61,470 nucleotides of DNA from Paenibacillus cremeus (GCF_007786445.1 NZ_VNJI01000047.1:1-61470), one strand, 5' to 3'. Positions 32,847 through 41,839 are shown, numbered from the stretch's first letter. Notes: a model not told the origin generated them from the sequence alone. Numbers and translations are program-made.

Positions 32847-33380
32847 TTATTGTCCGTCCCGTGGAAAGACGCTCTTGATCGCCCCTACAATCTCCCCCGC
32901 CATCTTCATGACGCGGTACAGCGAGGTGCTTTGCAAAATCGCATACTTCTGCCCCGCATCCACATTCACGATGCCTGCGATGGAATAATCGCCGACCAGC
33001 GGCAGCTGCTTGCCGACCGACTTGCCCGGTTCAATCGGGCGGTTCGACACCTGGTACCAAGCAAGAGAAGCCGATTGCCCCAAGCAGGCGTCGATGGCGA
33101 TGACCTTTTTCCCTGCTGGAAGAGCGGCAAGTCGCTCGCGCATATTGCTTGCATCGAACGGATGCGCCAGCGTCCCTACCACATCGGGGTAGCCGGCCTC
33201 CTCCAGCATCGTCCCGACCAGCGGCCCTAAGGCATCTCCTGTCGAGCGGTCGGTTCCAATACAAAGAAACAGCAAATCGCTTGTCCTAACGCCGCGGCTG
33301 TGAATCATTTGCAGAAACTCGGACAGCTCGGCGGCTTTTATTTTTTTACGGAACAACGGCTGAATCGAATGCTCTGTCAT
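32847..33380 (-). CDS. yyaC: YyaC-family sporulation protein (DUF1256)
   Basis: From MTEHSIQPLFRKKIKAAELS (site AAAGGGGG) the protein has 177 residues. FLCIGTDRSTGDALGPLVGT, IDACLG and NVDAGQKYAILQSTSLYRVM are hallmarks of YyaC/DUF1256, related to the germination protease Gpr family. The gene is expressed in sporulation in B. subtilis; its exact activity is unresolved. It lies 26 bases before the ABC exporter on the same strand and divergent from a glycosyltransferase. Confidence 0.85.
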   Translation of the reverse strand: MTEHSIQPLFRKKIKAAELSEFLQMIHSRGVRTSDLLFLCIGTDRSTGDALGPLVGTMLEEAGYPDVVGTLAHPFDASNMRERLAALPAGKKVIAIDACLGQSASLAWYQVSNRPIEPGKSVGKQLPLVGDYSIAGIVNVDAGQKYAILQSTSLYRVMKMAGEIVGAIKSVFPRDGQ

Positions 33381-33551
33381 GATTGGCCCCCTTTGCTCTA
33401 TCATTCGCGTTCAGCGTGCTTACTTGTAGCATACTGCTCCCGCCCCTCCCCTGCAACATTTGTTGCGGCCCAAGACGCCGTGATATACTTTGGTGACAAG
33501 ATGCGACACGGACATGCCGGTTTAGCGTGGGTTCAAAAGGGGGTGACACGG

Positions 33552-34739
33552 ATGCGGATCATGGCGGCTTGGGCGCTAGTGACACTGTTATATTGGCTTT
33601 TCATGCTGTGGGACACAATGCGTTCCCGCCAGTGGATGCTGGAGCTTCCGCGTTCCTCTGCCGCCGGGGCCGGGGAGCAGCCGCTGGTCTCGGTCATTGT
33701 CGCCGCCAAGGAGGAGGAGTCCTCGATCACGGAAACGGTGCAGCACCTGCTCGGGCAAACCTATCCGCGGCTGGAGATCATCGCAGTCAACGACCGGTCG
33801 CAGGACACCACGGGCCGGAAGCTGGACGAGCTGCGCCGCTGGTCTCTCGGCCGGGATGGTATCGATATTCCGCTGCGGATTATTCATATCACGTCGCTTC
33901 CTTCCGGCTGGCTCGGCAAAAATCACGCGCTCTACCAAGGCTACCTGCAGGCGCGCGGCAAATACCTGCTGTTTACCGATGCGGACGTGCGGTTTGAACC
34001 GGAGACAGTGGCCGATGCCGTGCATTTTATGCAAGGACAGCAGGCGGACCATCTAACGCTGGCGCCTCGGATGGTGGCGAAGGGCTTTTGGCTGAAGGCG
34101 TTCGTGCAGTATTTTTTCTTCTCCTTCAGCCTGTTCATTCGGCCTTGGCGGGCCAATGATGATTTTCAGCAGCGGCACGGCATGGGGATCGGGGCGTTCA
34201 ATCTGATCACCCGGCACGCCTATGAACGGATCGGCACCCATCAAGCGATCGCGCTGCGTCCGGACGACGATCTGCAGCTGGGCCGACTGGTCAAGCAGGC
34301 GATGCTGCGCCAGCGGCTGGCTTCGGGCATGCACCATCTCGCGGTGGAGTGGTACCGGAGCGTACCGGAGGCGATGCGCGGACTGGAGAAAAATACGTTT
34401 TCCGGCTTCCACTACAGCCTGACTCTAGCAGCGCTTGGCGTGATCGGGCAGCTGGCGATGTTTCTGTTCCCGTTCATCGGCATGGTGGCCGCGCCCGGCT
34501 GGACAAGCTTGGTGTTTCTTCTGGACATCGCGCTGATGCTGACGGTGTACTGGATGCTGATCCGCTCCATGACGGGTCGCACGGGCATCGAATGGATCGT
34601 GTTCCCGTTCTCCGTCGGGCTGCTGACGTATATCGTAATTCGATCCGTATGGCTGACTTTGCGGCAGGGAGGCATTTACTGGAGGGGCACGTTTTATTCG
34701 CTTAAGGAGCTTCGGCGGATGAAGGAACCGGAGGCTTAA
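33552..34739 (+). CDS. Membrane-bound family 2 glycosyltransferase
   Basis: From MRIMAAWALVTLLYWLFMLW (AAAGGGGGTGA before) the protein has 395 residues. An N-terminal helix is followed by a GT-A domain with VSVIVAAKEEE, VNDRSQDTT, the metal-binding DAD in LFTDADVRF and RPDDDLQLG. Three C-terminal helices follow. The layout resembles processive or carotenoid/hopanoid-type GT2 enzymes such as CrtQ and HpnB-like proteins. Donor and acceptor are unknown. It is followed by a 33-codon membrane peptide gene. Confidence 0.85.
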   Translation: MRIMAAWALVTLLYWLFMLWDTMRSRQWMLELPRSSAAGAGEQPLVSVIVAAKEEESSITETVQHLLGQTYPRLEIIAVNDRSQDTTGRKLDELRRWSLGRDGIDIPLRIIHITSLPSGWLGKNHALYQGYLQARGKYLLFTDADVRFEPETVADAVHFMQGQQADHLTLAPRMVAKGFWLKAFVQYFFFSFSLFIRPWRANDDFQQRHGMGIGAFNLITRHAYERIGTHQAIALRPDDDLQLGRLVKQAMLRQRLASGMHHLAVEWYRSVPEAMRGLEKNTFSGFHYSLTLAALGVIGQLAMFLFPFIGMVAAPGWTSLVFLLDIALMLTVYWMLIRSMTGRTGIEWIVFPFSVGLLTYIVIRSVWLTLRQGGIYWRGTFYSLKELRRMKEPEA

Positions 34740-34841
34740 TGCGCAGCGCAGGGGCTTCATGAAAACTTAACACCATGCTGGACCGAACTATTTTACAATT
34801 AACGTAGATCACTACATACACATACGAGGGAGAGAAACCAA

Positions 34842-34943
34842 ATGGACGTTACAGTCAAGCAATGGAAGTATGCACTGTGGAGTATGCTACTCACGTTCGC
34901 TCTGGTTGTGCTTTATCAATATATGCATATGCAAGCCATCTAA
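34842..34943 (+). CDS. Membrane micropeptide, 33 residues
   Basis: A strong ribosome site (GAGGGAGAG) 8 bases before the ATG opens a short frame that reads MDVTVKQWKYALWSMLLTFA, then a hydrophobic run LVVLYQYMHM, and stops after QAI. A single membrane helix with a basic cytoplasmic end is predicted. It is 102 bases downstream of the glycosyltransferase on the same strand. It resembles the many single-helix micropeptides of Bacillales; no function can be named. Confidence 0.55.
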   Translation: MDVTVKQWKYALWSMLLTFALVVLYQYMHMQAI

Positions 34944-35046
34944 AGGTGATAGGCTAAAAAACGGAGACTAGTCGGTTTGTAACGGCCACCTGGTCTCAGC
35001 TCTATTATGAAGGGATGGTCCTGTAGGCCCGAGGGCCCTGAGCCAC

Positions 35047-35410
35047 ATCCTATAGCGGATTTTCCGCTTTGCACGGGTCGACCAGGCCCGGAGCCACACC
35101 CTATAGCGGTTTTTCCGCTTTGCACGGGTCGCCCTTGCCCGGGGGCACACCCTATAGCGGTTTTTCCGCTTTGCACGGGTCGCCCTTGCCCGGGGGCACG
35201 CCCTATAGCGGATTACCCACTTTGCACGGGTCGTCCTTGCCCGGAAGCACGCCCTAAAGCGCATTTTCCGCTTTGCACAGGTCGACCAGGCCCGGAGGCA
35301 CGCCCTATAGCGGATTTTCCGCTTTGCATGGGTCGACCGGGCCCGGAGGCACGCTCTATAGCGGATTTTCCGCTTTGCATGGGTCGATCAGGCCCGGAGC
35401 CACGCCCTAC
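35047..35410. repeat. Tandem array 1: seven units, 51-bp period
   Basis: TATAGCGG starts at 35051, 35102, 35153, 35204, 35306 and 35357, with a variant at 35255, so the period is exactly 51 bases. Each unit has the palindrome AGCGGATTTTCCGCT and a second GC-rich segment such as GCCCTTGCCCGGGGGC. Because 51 is a multiple of three, open frames run through it, but they lack ribosome sites. The array lies between a plus-strand micropeptide gene and a minus-strand gene. Confidence 0.85.
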
Positions 35411-35442
35411 CCCCGCTTGCGCATCGCCGCGTCAAACCGACA

Positions 35443-35484
35443 AAAAAGAACCAAGACTCCCCGGTGATCCGAGGAGTCTTGGTT
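35443..35484 (-). terminator. Terminator of the small helical-protein gene
   Basis: AACCAAGACTCC (35449-35460) pairs perfectly with GGAGTCTTGGTT (35473-35484), followed on the minus strand by TCTTTTTT. Confidence 0.88.
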
Positions 35485-35493
35485 CTGTTCGCG

Positions 35494-35814
35494 CTAGCGA
35501 ACCTGCTTCGGCTGCATCGAATTCGATGCCGTGATCTCAAGGCTTTGCTGCGCCTGATTCAGGTCGTCCTGCACCTGGACGAGCTCCTGATGCGGGCGAT
35601 TATCATCCCAATGCGCGTTCATCTGGCTCTGCGCCTTGGCTACGGCATGCTGAGCCGCCTCAAGCTCTGCCATCGCGGCTTGAAGCTTGTGCGGATTCGA
35701 TTCGATCTGCGCGTGGCGGACGGCCATCTCAGCGTCTTTGGCGACTTGGATCGCCTTTTCCGCATTGTCGATGACGTGGCGGCTCGGCATTTGATGCTGG
35801 TTGGTCTGGGTCAT
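35494..35814 (-). CDS. Small coiled-coil protein, function unknown
   Basis: From MTQTNQHQMPSRHVIDNAEK (GAGGAG 9 bases before this ATG) the protein has 106 residues. It is almost entirely helical and rich in Ala, Gln and Glu, with heptad-like stretches: AIQVAKDAEMAVRHAQIESN and AAMAELEAAQHAVAKAQSQM. No Cys, signal peptide or membrane segment is present. No family was recognised. It is its own unit with a strong terminator. Confidence 0.65.
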   Translation of the reverse strand: MTQTNQHQMPSRHVIDNAEKAIQVAKDAEMAVRHAQIESNPHKLQAAMAELEAAQHAVAKAQSQMNAHWDDNRPHQELVQVQDDLNQAQQSLEITASNSMQPKQVR

Positions 35815-35918
35815 GCTCGGCATCTCCTCGCGAGTGGAATAGAATGGTGACATCACTCAACGTTTAAGATGCACGAAAACCGCCCGCTTCATTCCTGAAT
35901 CCTAAGCAGCCGTCCTTC

Positions 35919-37367
35919 TCACTTCAGCTGCAGCGATGTGCGGTAAAGCGCCTGATCCCAGGCTACCGTCGCCCCTAGTGTCTCCGCAACAAAACGCAGC
36001 GGGACATAAATATGCCCGTCCACGATGACCGGAGCCTGCTGCAGCTTGACCGGCTTCCCGTTCACTACCGCTTCCGCCACATCCGGACGCAGCGTCAGCT
36101 CCGTCTTCCCGCGCTTCGCCGTCAGCACCCGATTCTGGTCGTTCCAGCTGAACTCCGCGCCAATCCGCTCCAAAATGCCGCGGAACGGCACCATCGTCAC
36201 ATCCTGCTGCACGAAGCCGCGGAACTCATTCACGAAGCGGTCGTTCACCACGACCTGCACCTGCGGCTGATCATACCACTTGATCACCAGCGCATTGCTG
36301 AGCAGCCGGCCCGGCGTCCGCTTCATCGTGCCATCGTAATAGAGGCCCGAGCTGGCTCCGCCGTCCATGTTCATCGCTTCCTGAAAGCCGAACCCAGCCA
36401 GCACATTCGCCATCTGCTGCAGTGTCGCCGAGGAGATGGTGCCGAGCACCAGCCGACCGGCGCCGTCCACCCCGACGAAGCTGCGAATGTTCGCGGAGCT
36501 CACCATCGATGGATCGCTGAATCCATCGCGTGCCGCATCCACATCGACGGCCCCGGCCGTCACCAGCTTCGGCCCCACACCGATCGCCGACTCCCAGGCT
36601 TGCGCCGCGGTTTCCGTAATCCAGTTGGAGCCGTCCGCTACCGTGGCTTCCAGCTCCATCTCATCGCCCGTGTGCAAATTCGGCAGTAAGTAGCGGTCGT
36701 TGCCGCTGGTATGCCCAATAAAGAACACATAACCGCTTTCCGGCACGTTCGCCGCGCTCTCCGTGATGGCGGTAATTTTTCCGCTCTCGACGATCACCTT
36801 GGCACCGCCCGGCTTGTCAATCACGGAAGCATAAGCGCGGGTATAGCCGATCACTTGCCCCGCCACATCGTCGCTATAGTATGTATTGACGCCCCACGGC
36901 TTGAAGCTGTACGAAGACTTGCCGTGCTTCACCTTCACATTCAGCTGAGTGGTCAGCCGGTGAATCAGCGCCGTTTTATTCGTGCGGATCGCCAGGGCCA
37001 CGTTCTCACCCGACCGGACAAAGCCGCCGGAATCGATCATCAGCCCGTTCGGATGCCGTTTCGAATCGTCCGCCTCGTACGCGTCGAAGAATGTCCCGTT
37101 CACGCCGGCCACCGCGTCGCTGCGCTCCATCAGGCTGCCGAAGCTCTCCACATGGCCGATCCCGTCCTCCGCCGTCACCGGCATCACGCGCAGGTGCGGA
37201 TCCGACAAATCCGCCGTCACCCATGACACCGTAAAGGACTTGCCGCCATAGGACGACGTAGAAGTTTCATAGGAAACTCCGGAAGCCGCAAAAGCTTGTC
37301 CCCTTGGCAGCCACAGCAGCAGCGCGAGACACCCTGCCACACCTGCTGCAAGCCGCCGCCAGCTCAT
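35919..37367 (-). CDS. Secreted phosphodiester glycosidase (NAGPA) with stalk domain
   Basis: The 482-residue exported protein has a signal peptide (LAAGVAGCLALLLWLPRGQA), a NAGPA domain (about 50-360) with GVNGTFFD and MNMDGGASSGLYYDG, and a C-terminal copper-amine-oxidase-type stalk domain (about 375-480; VTMVPFRGILERIGAEFSW and IYVPLRFVAETLGATVAW). NAGPA enzymes remove sugar from phosphodiesters, in bacteria probably from wall polymers. Its ATG overlaps the folA stop by four bases (ATGA), so translation is coupled to folA although the functions look unrelated. Confidence 0.88.
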   Translation of the reverse strand: MSWRRLAAGVAGCLALLLWLPRGQAFAASGVSYETSTSSYGGKSFTVSWVTADLSDPHLRVMPVTAEDGIGHVESFGSLMERSDAVAGVNGTFFDAYEADDSKRHPNGLMIDSGGFVRSGENVALAIRTNKTALIHRLTTQLNVKVKHGKSSYSFKPWGVNTYYSDDVAGQVIGYTRAYASVIDKPGGAKVIVESGKITAITESAANVPESGYVFFIGHTSGNDRYLLPNLHTGDEMELEATVADGSNWITETAAQAWESAIGVGPKLVTAGAVDVDAARDGFSDPSMVSSANIRSFVGVDGAGRLVLGTISSATLQQMANVLAGFGFQEAMNMDGGASSGLYYDGTMKRTPGRLLSNALVIKWYDQPQVQVVVNDRFVNEFRGFVQQDVTMVPFRGILERIGAEFSWNDQNRVLTAKRGKTELTLRPDVAEAVVNGKPVKLQQAPVIVDGHIYVPLRFVAETLGATVAWDQALYRTSLQLK

Positions 37368-37867
37368 CCTCTCACCCGATCATACACGACAAAATCGTAA
37401 TCGTACGGGTTCTTCTCATCCTTCAGTCCGCGCTCACGCGTAACCTCTACCCAATCGTGCGCATCCACCTCCGGAAAGAACGTATCCGCCGGAAAACGGT
37501 GCATGATCTCGGTAATATACATCCGATCCGCATAGGGCAAAAACAGCAGGAACGTCTCCACGCCGCCGATCACAAACAGCTCTTCGCCCTCCTTCACTCC
37601 GCCGCGGCCATACCTTTCCACGACTTCATCCACGGAGTGAATCACCTCGCAGCCGGGAATCTCGACCGACCGATCCCGCGTCAGCACCACATTATGCCGC
37701 TTCGGCAGCGGCTTGCCGATCGAATCGAGCGTTTTGCGCCCCATGAGCACGGTATGCCCGGTCGTGAGCCGCCGGAAAAAAGCAAAGTCGTTCGGCAAAT
37801 ACCACGGCAGCCGGTTCTCCATCCCGATGCCGCGCGCCTCATCCATAGCAAAAACAAACGAAATCAT
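37364..37867 (-). CDS. folA: Dihydrofolate reductase
   Basis: The 167-residue enzyme reduces dihydrofolate to tetrahydrofolate with NADPH. The family motifs are plain: ARGIGMENRLPWYLPNDFAF (substrate loop and acidic residue), HTVLMGRKTLDSIGKPLPKR, VIGG and TEIMHRFPADTFFP. It follows thyA by 30 bases, the usual thyA-folA pair: ThyA converts methylene-tetrahydrofolate to dihydrofolate and DHFR regenerates it. The stop overlaps the start of the NAGPA gene. Confidence 0.95.
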   Translation of the reverse strand: MISFVFAMDEARGIGMENRLPWYLPNDFAFFRRLTTGHTVLMGRKTLDSIGKPLPKRHNVVLTRDRSVEIPGCEVIHSVDEVVERYGRGGVKEGEELFVIGGVETFLLFLPYADRMYITEIMHRFPADTFFPEVDAHDWVEVTRERGLKDEKNPYDYDFVVYDRVRG

Positions 37868-37897
37868 ACGACCCTTCCCCTTCCCGGATATCTGTAC

Positions 37898-38692
37898 CTA
37901 AACTGCAATCGGAGCTTTGATCGACGGGTGGCTTTGATACCCCTCGATTTCAAAGTCTTCGAAACGATAATCGAAAATCGAGTCCGGCTTCCGCTTAATG
38001 ATCAGCTTTGGCAGCGGGAACGGCTCACGGGTGAGCTGCAGCTTCACCTGCTCCAGATGGTTCAAGTAAATATGCACGTCCCCGCCCGTCCAGATCAGCT
38101 CTCCTGGCTCCAAGTCGCACTGCTGCGCCACCATATGGGTCAAAAATGCATAGCTCGCGATATTGAACGGCAGTCCGAGAAAGGTGTCCACCGAACGCAT
38201 GTTGAACATGCAGGACAGCTTGCCCTCCGCCACGTAGAATTGGAACACGTAGTGGCACGGCGGCAGCGCCATACGGCCTACTTCGGCCGGATTCCATGCA
38301 CTCACCAGATGACGGCGCGAATCCGGATTGTTCCGAATTTGCTCGATCACTTGGCGAATCTGGTCGATGGCCTGTCCGTCCGGCGTCGGCCACGATCTCC
38401 ACTGCGAGCCGTACACCGGGCCGAGATCCCCATTTTCATCCGCCCATTCATCCCAGATCGTCACGCCGTTGTCGCGCAAATATTTAATATTCGTCTCCCC
38501 GCTCAGAAACCACAGCAGCTCATGGAGAATCGATTTGATATGAAGCTTTTTCGTCGTGATCAGCGGGAAGCCCTCCGCCAGATCGTACCGCAGCTGCCGG
38601 GCAAACACCGAGATCGTACCGGTGCCGGTCCGGTCTTCCTTTTGCACCCCATGCTCCAGAATGTCGCTCAACAGATCTTTATAATTTTGCAC
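37898..38692 (-). CDS. thyA: Thymidylate synthase
   Basis: The enzyme methylates dUMP to dTMP using methylene-tetrahydrofolate. The catalytic Cys (residue 146) is in ALPPCHYVFQFYV. SRRHLVSAWNP and SYAFLTHMVAQQ are family-typical. The GTG at 38692 is chosen: it lies 7 bases after GAGGTG and gives exactly 264 residues starting MQNYKDLLSDIL, the classical ThyA length. A GTG two codons earlier is too near the ribosome site. It is the first gene of thyA-folA-NAGPA. Confidence 0.95.
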   Translation of the reverse strand: MQNYKDLLSDILEHGVQKEDRTGTGTISVFARQLRYDLAEGFPLITTKKLHIKSILHELLWFLSGETNIKYLRDNGVTIWDEWADENGDLGPVYGSQWRSWPTPDGQAIDQIRQVIEQIRNNPDSRRHLVSAWNPAEVGRMALPPCHYVFQFYVAEGKLSCMFNMRSVDTFLGLPFNIASYAFLTHMVAQQCDLEPGELIWTGGDVHIYLNHLEQVKLQLTREPFPLPKLIIKRKPDSIFDYRFEDFEIEGYQSHPSIKAPIAV

Positions 38693-38763
38693 GCTCACAC
38701 CTCATTTGAAAATCTTTCGTATTGGCTCTATTATATCCAGCTACGCGAGATCGGTAAATCGAA

Positions 38764-38791
38764 TATAAAAAGAAGACTGCCCCCGCGGCAG
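38764..38791 (-). terminator. Terminator of the YmaF gene
   Basis: CTGCC (38777-38781) pairs with GGCAG (38787-38791), followed on the minus strand by TCTTCTTTTTAT. The stem is short but GC-rich. Confidence 0.55.
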
Positions 38792-38814
38792 CCCCCCTTG
38801 CGTAACCTATCTTT

Positions 38815-39168
38815 TTACACCAATGGCTTATCGATTAATGTCCCAAAATTAAACTGGTGCCGATGGCCATCATTGAGCGTCGTCATCCCTGTGACAAAGT
38901 GGATATGCTTGCCGTTGCCAACTGGAATCGCAGGGCCGGTGGTAATGTTTTTCAGATTATGAAGATGGTTGAGGAAATCGGTGTTATTGAATTTAATCTT
39001 GTGCACGTGACTGTTTCCGCGCGGGATGACTTGGCCGGTTACTCCTGCAAACCGATGATTGTGCCGGTCGTTACCTTGTTCCGCAAGCTTGGTGCTGGCC
39101 AAAAATTCATGGGTGTGGGTTTGCCTCACACGCTTGGTTACGCACGCTTTGCGCTTCGCTTTTCCCAT
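38815..39168 (-). CDS. ymaF: YmaF-family His-rich protein
   Basis: From MGKAKRKACVTKRVRQTHTH (site AAAGGCGG) the protein has 117 residues. It is rich in His pairs spaced along the chain (THTHEF, DRHNHRF, SHVHKIKF, KHIHFVTG, DGHRHQFNF). This pattern is characteristic of YmaF of Bacillus, a protein of unknown function that may bind metal. The gene is monocistronic with a terminator on the downstream side. Confidence 0.85.
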   Translation of the reverse strand: MGKAKRKACVTKRVRQTHTHEFLASTKLAEQGNDRHNHRFAGVTGQVIPRGNSHVHKIKFNNTDFLNHLHNLKNITTGPAIPVGNGKHIHFVTGMTTLNDGHRHQFNFGTLIDKPLV

Positions 39169-39343
39169 CTGAATCCGCCTTTCGCTGGAAGAATGGCAAA
39201 TCATTGTATCTTATTAAAGCACCAAAATGTACGTGTAGGCAGACCACCCGTTCCTTAAGCCTAAATTGGCGGATGGTCGTTTGACTTTTTTTCAGGAGGC
39301 AAGCAATCGGCTAAAAAAGCAAGAACGATGAACCTTGAGATGG

Positions 39344-39358
39344 ATGTAAACGCTATCT
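39344..39358 (+). promoter_or_regulatory. Possible CcpA cre site
   Basis: ATGTAAACGCTATCT matches the degenerate consensus WTGNAANCGNWNNCW at every fixed position. In a window of this size about one chance match is expected, so the call is weak despite its place upstream of the riboswitch. Confidence 0.3.
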
Positions 39359-39462
39359 CGCCCTAATCCGGTCCGATACTCGCGCAATCCTCGGTGTCGG
39401 ACGATTTACAATCAGGGAACAAAATCGTAATATTCAAGTCATGCTTACAAATAATTTCATAA

Positions 39463-39591
39463 CGCTGAATTTTCAACACGAAAAACGGGGGACCCAACAA
39501 CGGGGTGAATCCTATGCAGACGCATGGGAGGGGCAAGCTTCTCACAGCCCTAATCCGACAGCTAACCTCGTAAGCGACGGGTGAGAAGGGG
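39463..39591 (+). ncRNA. c-di-AMP riboswitch (ydaO-yuaA type)
   Basis: Conserved strings of the ydaO aptamer occur in order: CGGGGGACCCAA, GGGGTGAATCC, AGGGGCAAGC, CCGACAGCTAACCTCGTAAGC and then GTGAGAAGG. CGCT at 39463 can pair with AGCG near 39573, and CTTCTCAC with GTGAGAAG at 39581. A terminator follows at 39596. In this class c-di-AMP binding turns expression off, here of the potassium importer KimA. Confidence 0.93.
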
Positions 39592-39595
39592 AGAT

Positions 39596-39624
39596 AACAC
39601 AAGACTCTAACCTTGTGTTTTTTG
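39596..39624 (+). terminator. Riboswitch expression-platform terminator
   Basis: AACACAAG (39596-39603) pairs with CTTGTGTT (39612-39619), followed by T's. It lies between the c-di-AMP aptamer and kimA. Confidence 0.88.
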
Positions 39625-39707
39625 TGTTGTTATGGACACATGGGCACAAACAAACACACGCAGTATTTATTCAATGAGAAATTATTTTTTTATTTCGAGG
39701 TGCACAA

Positions 39708-41543
39708 ATGACAGGCCAAACTATCAAACGCGTCATATTCGGAAGGCCGCTCAAGTCCAATGAGCTAGAACATGAACGCATGCCGGTCTGGAAGGCGCTG
39801 CCGATTCTTTCGTCGGACGCTTTATCCTCCGTTGCTTACGGAACCGAGCAAATCCTAATCGCACTCGCAGCTGTGGGAGCCGCGGCGGCATACGCTTTTT
39901 CACTGCCGGTTGCCATTGCCATTATTCTTCTGATTTCCATTCTCGTGATCAGCTACAGACAAGTCATTGACGCCTATCCGCAGGGCGGCGGGGCTTACAT
40001 GGTCACCAAAGAAAATTTAGGGATGTCGTTCGGAAGACTGACCGGCGTTTCCTTATTGATTGACTACACCCTAACGGTAGCAGTATCGATCTCCGCGGGC
40101 GTTCAGGCGATCACGTCCGCATTCCCGATCGCCGTTCCTTATATCGTACCGATTGCCCTGGTGCTCGTCTGGCTGATGGTTTGGTTAAACCTGCGAGGGA
40201 CGTCGGAATCAGGGACCGTGTTCGCTTTCCCAACGTACTTCTTTATTCTGTGCGTGCTGCTCCTGATCGGCAAAGGCATCTTCGATTTGGTCACGGGAGC
40301 CAGCCACACAACTCCGATTCATGTCATTCCGAGCTCGGTCCCCGCGGGGCTTACCATGTTCGTCCTGCTCAAAGCCTTCTCCTCCGGCTGCTCAGCGGTG
40401 ACCGGGATTGAGGCGATTTCGGATGCGGTGCCTCATTTCCGAACGCCATCGATGAACAATGCCAAGCGGACACTGCTCACCTTGGGGGTGCTGCTGGCGA
40501 TTATCTTCGGCGGTGTCACGGTGCTCACCCTGGCCTACGGCATCACGCCCGACCCGAACGGGCATACCTCCGTGCTCTCCATGGTAACGGAAAAAGCGTT
40601 CGGACGCGGTACGATGTACTACGCCACGCAGATCGCTACCATGATGATTTTGACGCTGGCTGCGAATACCAGCTTTAACGGTTTTCCGATCCTTGCCTCG
40701 ATCATGGCCCAGGACAAAAACTTCCCGCGCATGTTCGCGAACCGCGGAGACCGCTTGTCGTTTCACTTCGGGATCGTCACGCTGGGTGTTCTGGCTAGCA
40801 TTCTGCTGATTACGTTCCACGGCAAAACCGATGCCTTAATTCCGCTGTATGCGATCGGCGTCTTCTTATCCTTCACACTGGCGCAGAGCGGGCTCGTGCG
40901 CAAGTGGCTGGTGGAGAAGCAGAAGGGCTGGCAGGGCAAGCTGGCCATTAACGGGCTGGGTGCGCTCGTGTCGTTTGCGGTGCTGCTGATCTTCTGTATC
41001 ACCAAGTTCGAGGAAGGCGCCTGGATTGTCATCGTCGTCACGCCGCTGCTCCTGTGGTGCATCACGAAGATTTACAACCACTACGAGGACGTGGCCAACC
41101 AGCTGCGCATCAACTTGGAGGAGCCGCTGCCGCAAAAGGAATCGATCATTATCGTTCCGGTCGCCGGCATTCACCGTGTGGTCGCGTCCACGATCTCATA
41201 TGCCAAGACTTTGACACCGAACGTCGTAGCGTTCTACATTTCCTTCTCCGATGAGGATGAGGAAAAAATGCAGACCAAGTGGGAGCAATGGAATCCTGGC
41301 GTGCGACTCGTCGTATTCCGCTCCAGATATCGTACCATCGTGAAGCCGCTGATTGAATTTATCGAACGGATCGATTCGCATGTCCGGGAAAAACAGACCG
41401 TGATGGTGCTGCTCCCTCAATTCGTAGCTAAAACCTGGTGGCAGCGGCTGCTGCACAATCAGTCAGCCTACCGGATCCGCTCCAGGCTGCTTCGTGAAAA
41501 AGACATCGTCGTTGCGACCGTGCCTTATCACCTGAATGAGTAG
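39708..41543 (+). CDS. kimA: KimA-type potassium importer
   Basis: The 611-residue APC-superfamily carrier has about twelve membrane helices (residues 28-440) with SSDALSSVAYGTEQILIALA and YPQGGGAYMVTKENLG, typical of KimA (formerly YdaO), followed by a cytoplasmic domain of about 150 residues. KimA is a proton-coupled K+ importer inhibited by c-di-AMP. The c-di-AMP riboswitch directly upstream is the known arrangement and strongly supports the identity. GAGGTG lies 5 bases before the ATG. Confidence 0.95.
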   Translation: MTGQTIKRVIFGRPLKSNELEHERMPVWKALPILSSDALSSVAYGTEQILIALAAVGAAAAYAFSLPVAIAIILLISILVISYRQVIDAYPQGGGAYMVTKENLGMSFGRLTGVSLLIDYTLTVAVSISAGVQAITSAFPIAVPYIVPIALVLVWLMVWLNLRGTSESGTVFAFPTYFFILCVLLLIGKGIFDLVTGASHTTPIHVIPSSVPAGLTMFVLLKAFSSGCSAVTGIEAISDAVPHFRTPSMNNAKRTLLTLGVLLAIIFGGVTVLTLAYGITPDPNGHTSVLSMVTEKAFGRGTMYYATQIATMMILTLAANTSFNGFPILASIMAQDKNFPRMFANRGDRLSFHFGIVTLGVLASILLITFHGKTDALIPLYAIGVFLSFTLAQSGLVRKWLVEKQKGWQGKLAINGLGALVSFAVLLIFCITKFEEGAWIVIVVTPLLLWCITKIYNHYEDVANQLRINLEEPLPQKESIIIVPVAGIHRVVASTISYAKTLTPNVVAFYISFSDEDEEKMQTKWEQWNPGVRLVVFRSRYRTIVKPLIEFIERIDSHVREKQTVMVLLPQFVAKTWWQRLLHNQSAYRIRSRLLREKDIVVATVPYHLNE

Positions 41544-41570
41544 AATGAACTTCATAAGTCAGACGAACAC

Positions 41571-41604
41571 GTGGCGGCTTCGTACCGCCGCTTGTTTTTT
41601 TATT
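41571..41604 (+). terminator. Terminator of kimA
   Basis: GGCGG (41573-41577) pairs with CCGCC (41585-41589), followed by GCTTGTTTTTTT. Confidence 0.75.
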
Positions 41605-41839
41605 TGTTGCTCGGTCTCGGGGCTTTAGGCAGCTTGACCGTAATGGACATGAACGACGGCCATCTCCTCTTGAAGGTAAGCTCGAGCGTAATTTGTCCCG
41701 CCGCTGGAGTGAACTTGATGCTATTTTGCAGCAAATTTAACCACACCTGGTTCAATTGATCCTCGTCGGCGACGATTTTCGTTTCAGCCAGCTCAAGGTG
41801 AAGCTCAATCCCCTTTTGCTCCAAGGCCGGTGAAAACAA
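41600..41839 (-). pseudogene. Remnant of a sensor histidine kinase ATPase domain
   Basis: On the minus strand FSPALEQKGIELHLELAETK, then NQVWLNLLQNSIKFTPAAGQ, is the N-box region of a HATPase_c domain. The G-boxes are missing. The frame jumps to MSITVKLPKAPRP, which resembles the extreme C-terminus of such kinases, and stops. Nothing recognisable of the His phospho-acceptor domain lies upstream. It is a deletion remnant, not a functional kinase. Confidence 0.7.

Noticed and set aside
35007..35534. Open frame of 175 codons with 17-residue repeats over array 1
   Set aside because: Same artefact of a 51-base unit; no ribosome site and it runs into a gene on the opposite strand.
37304..38962. 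552-codon plus-strand open frame opposite folA and thyA
   Set aside because: It overlaps two certain genes on the other strand and has no recognisable protein features.
39344..39358. Strong claim of CcpA control of kimA
   Set aside because: A cre match of this degeneracy is expected about once by chance in the window; kept only as a weak feature.
39363..39602. 79-codon minus-strand frame across the riboswitch
   Set aside because: Covers the conserved ydaO aptamer on the plus strand and has no ribosome site.
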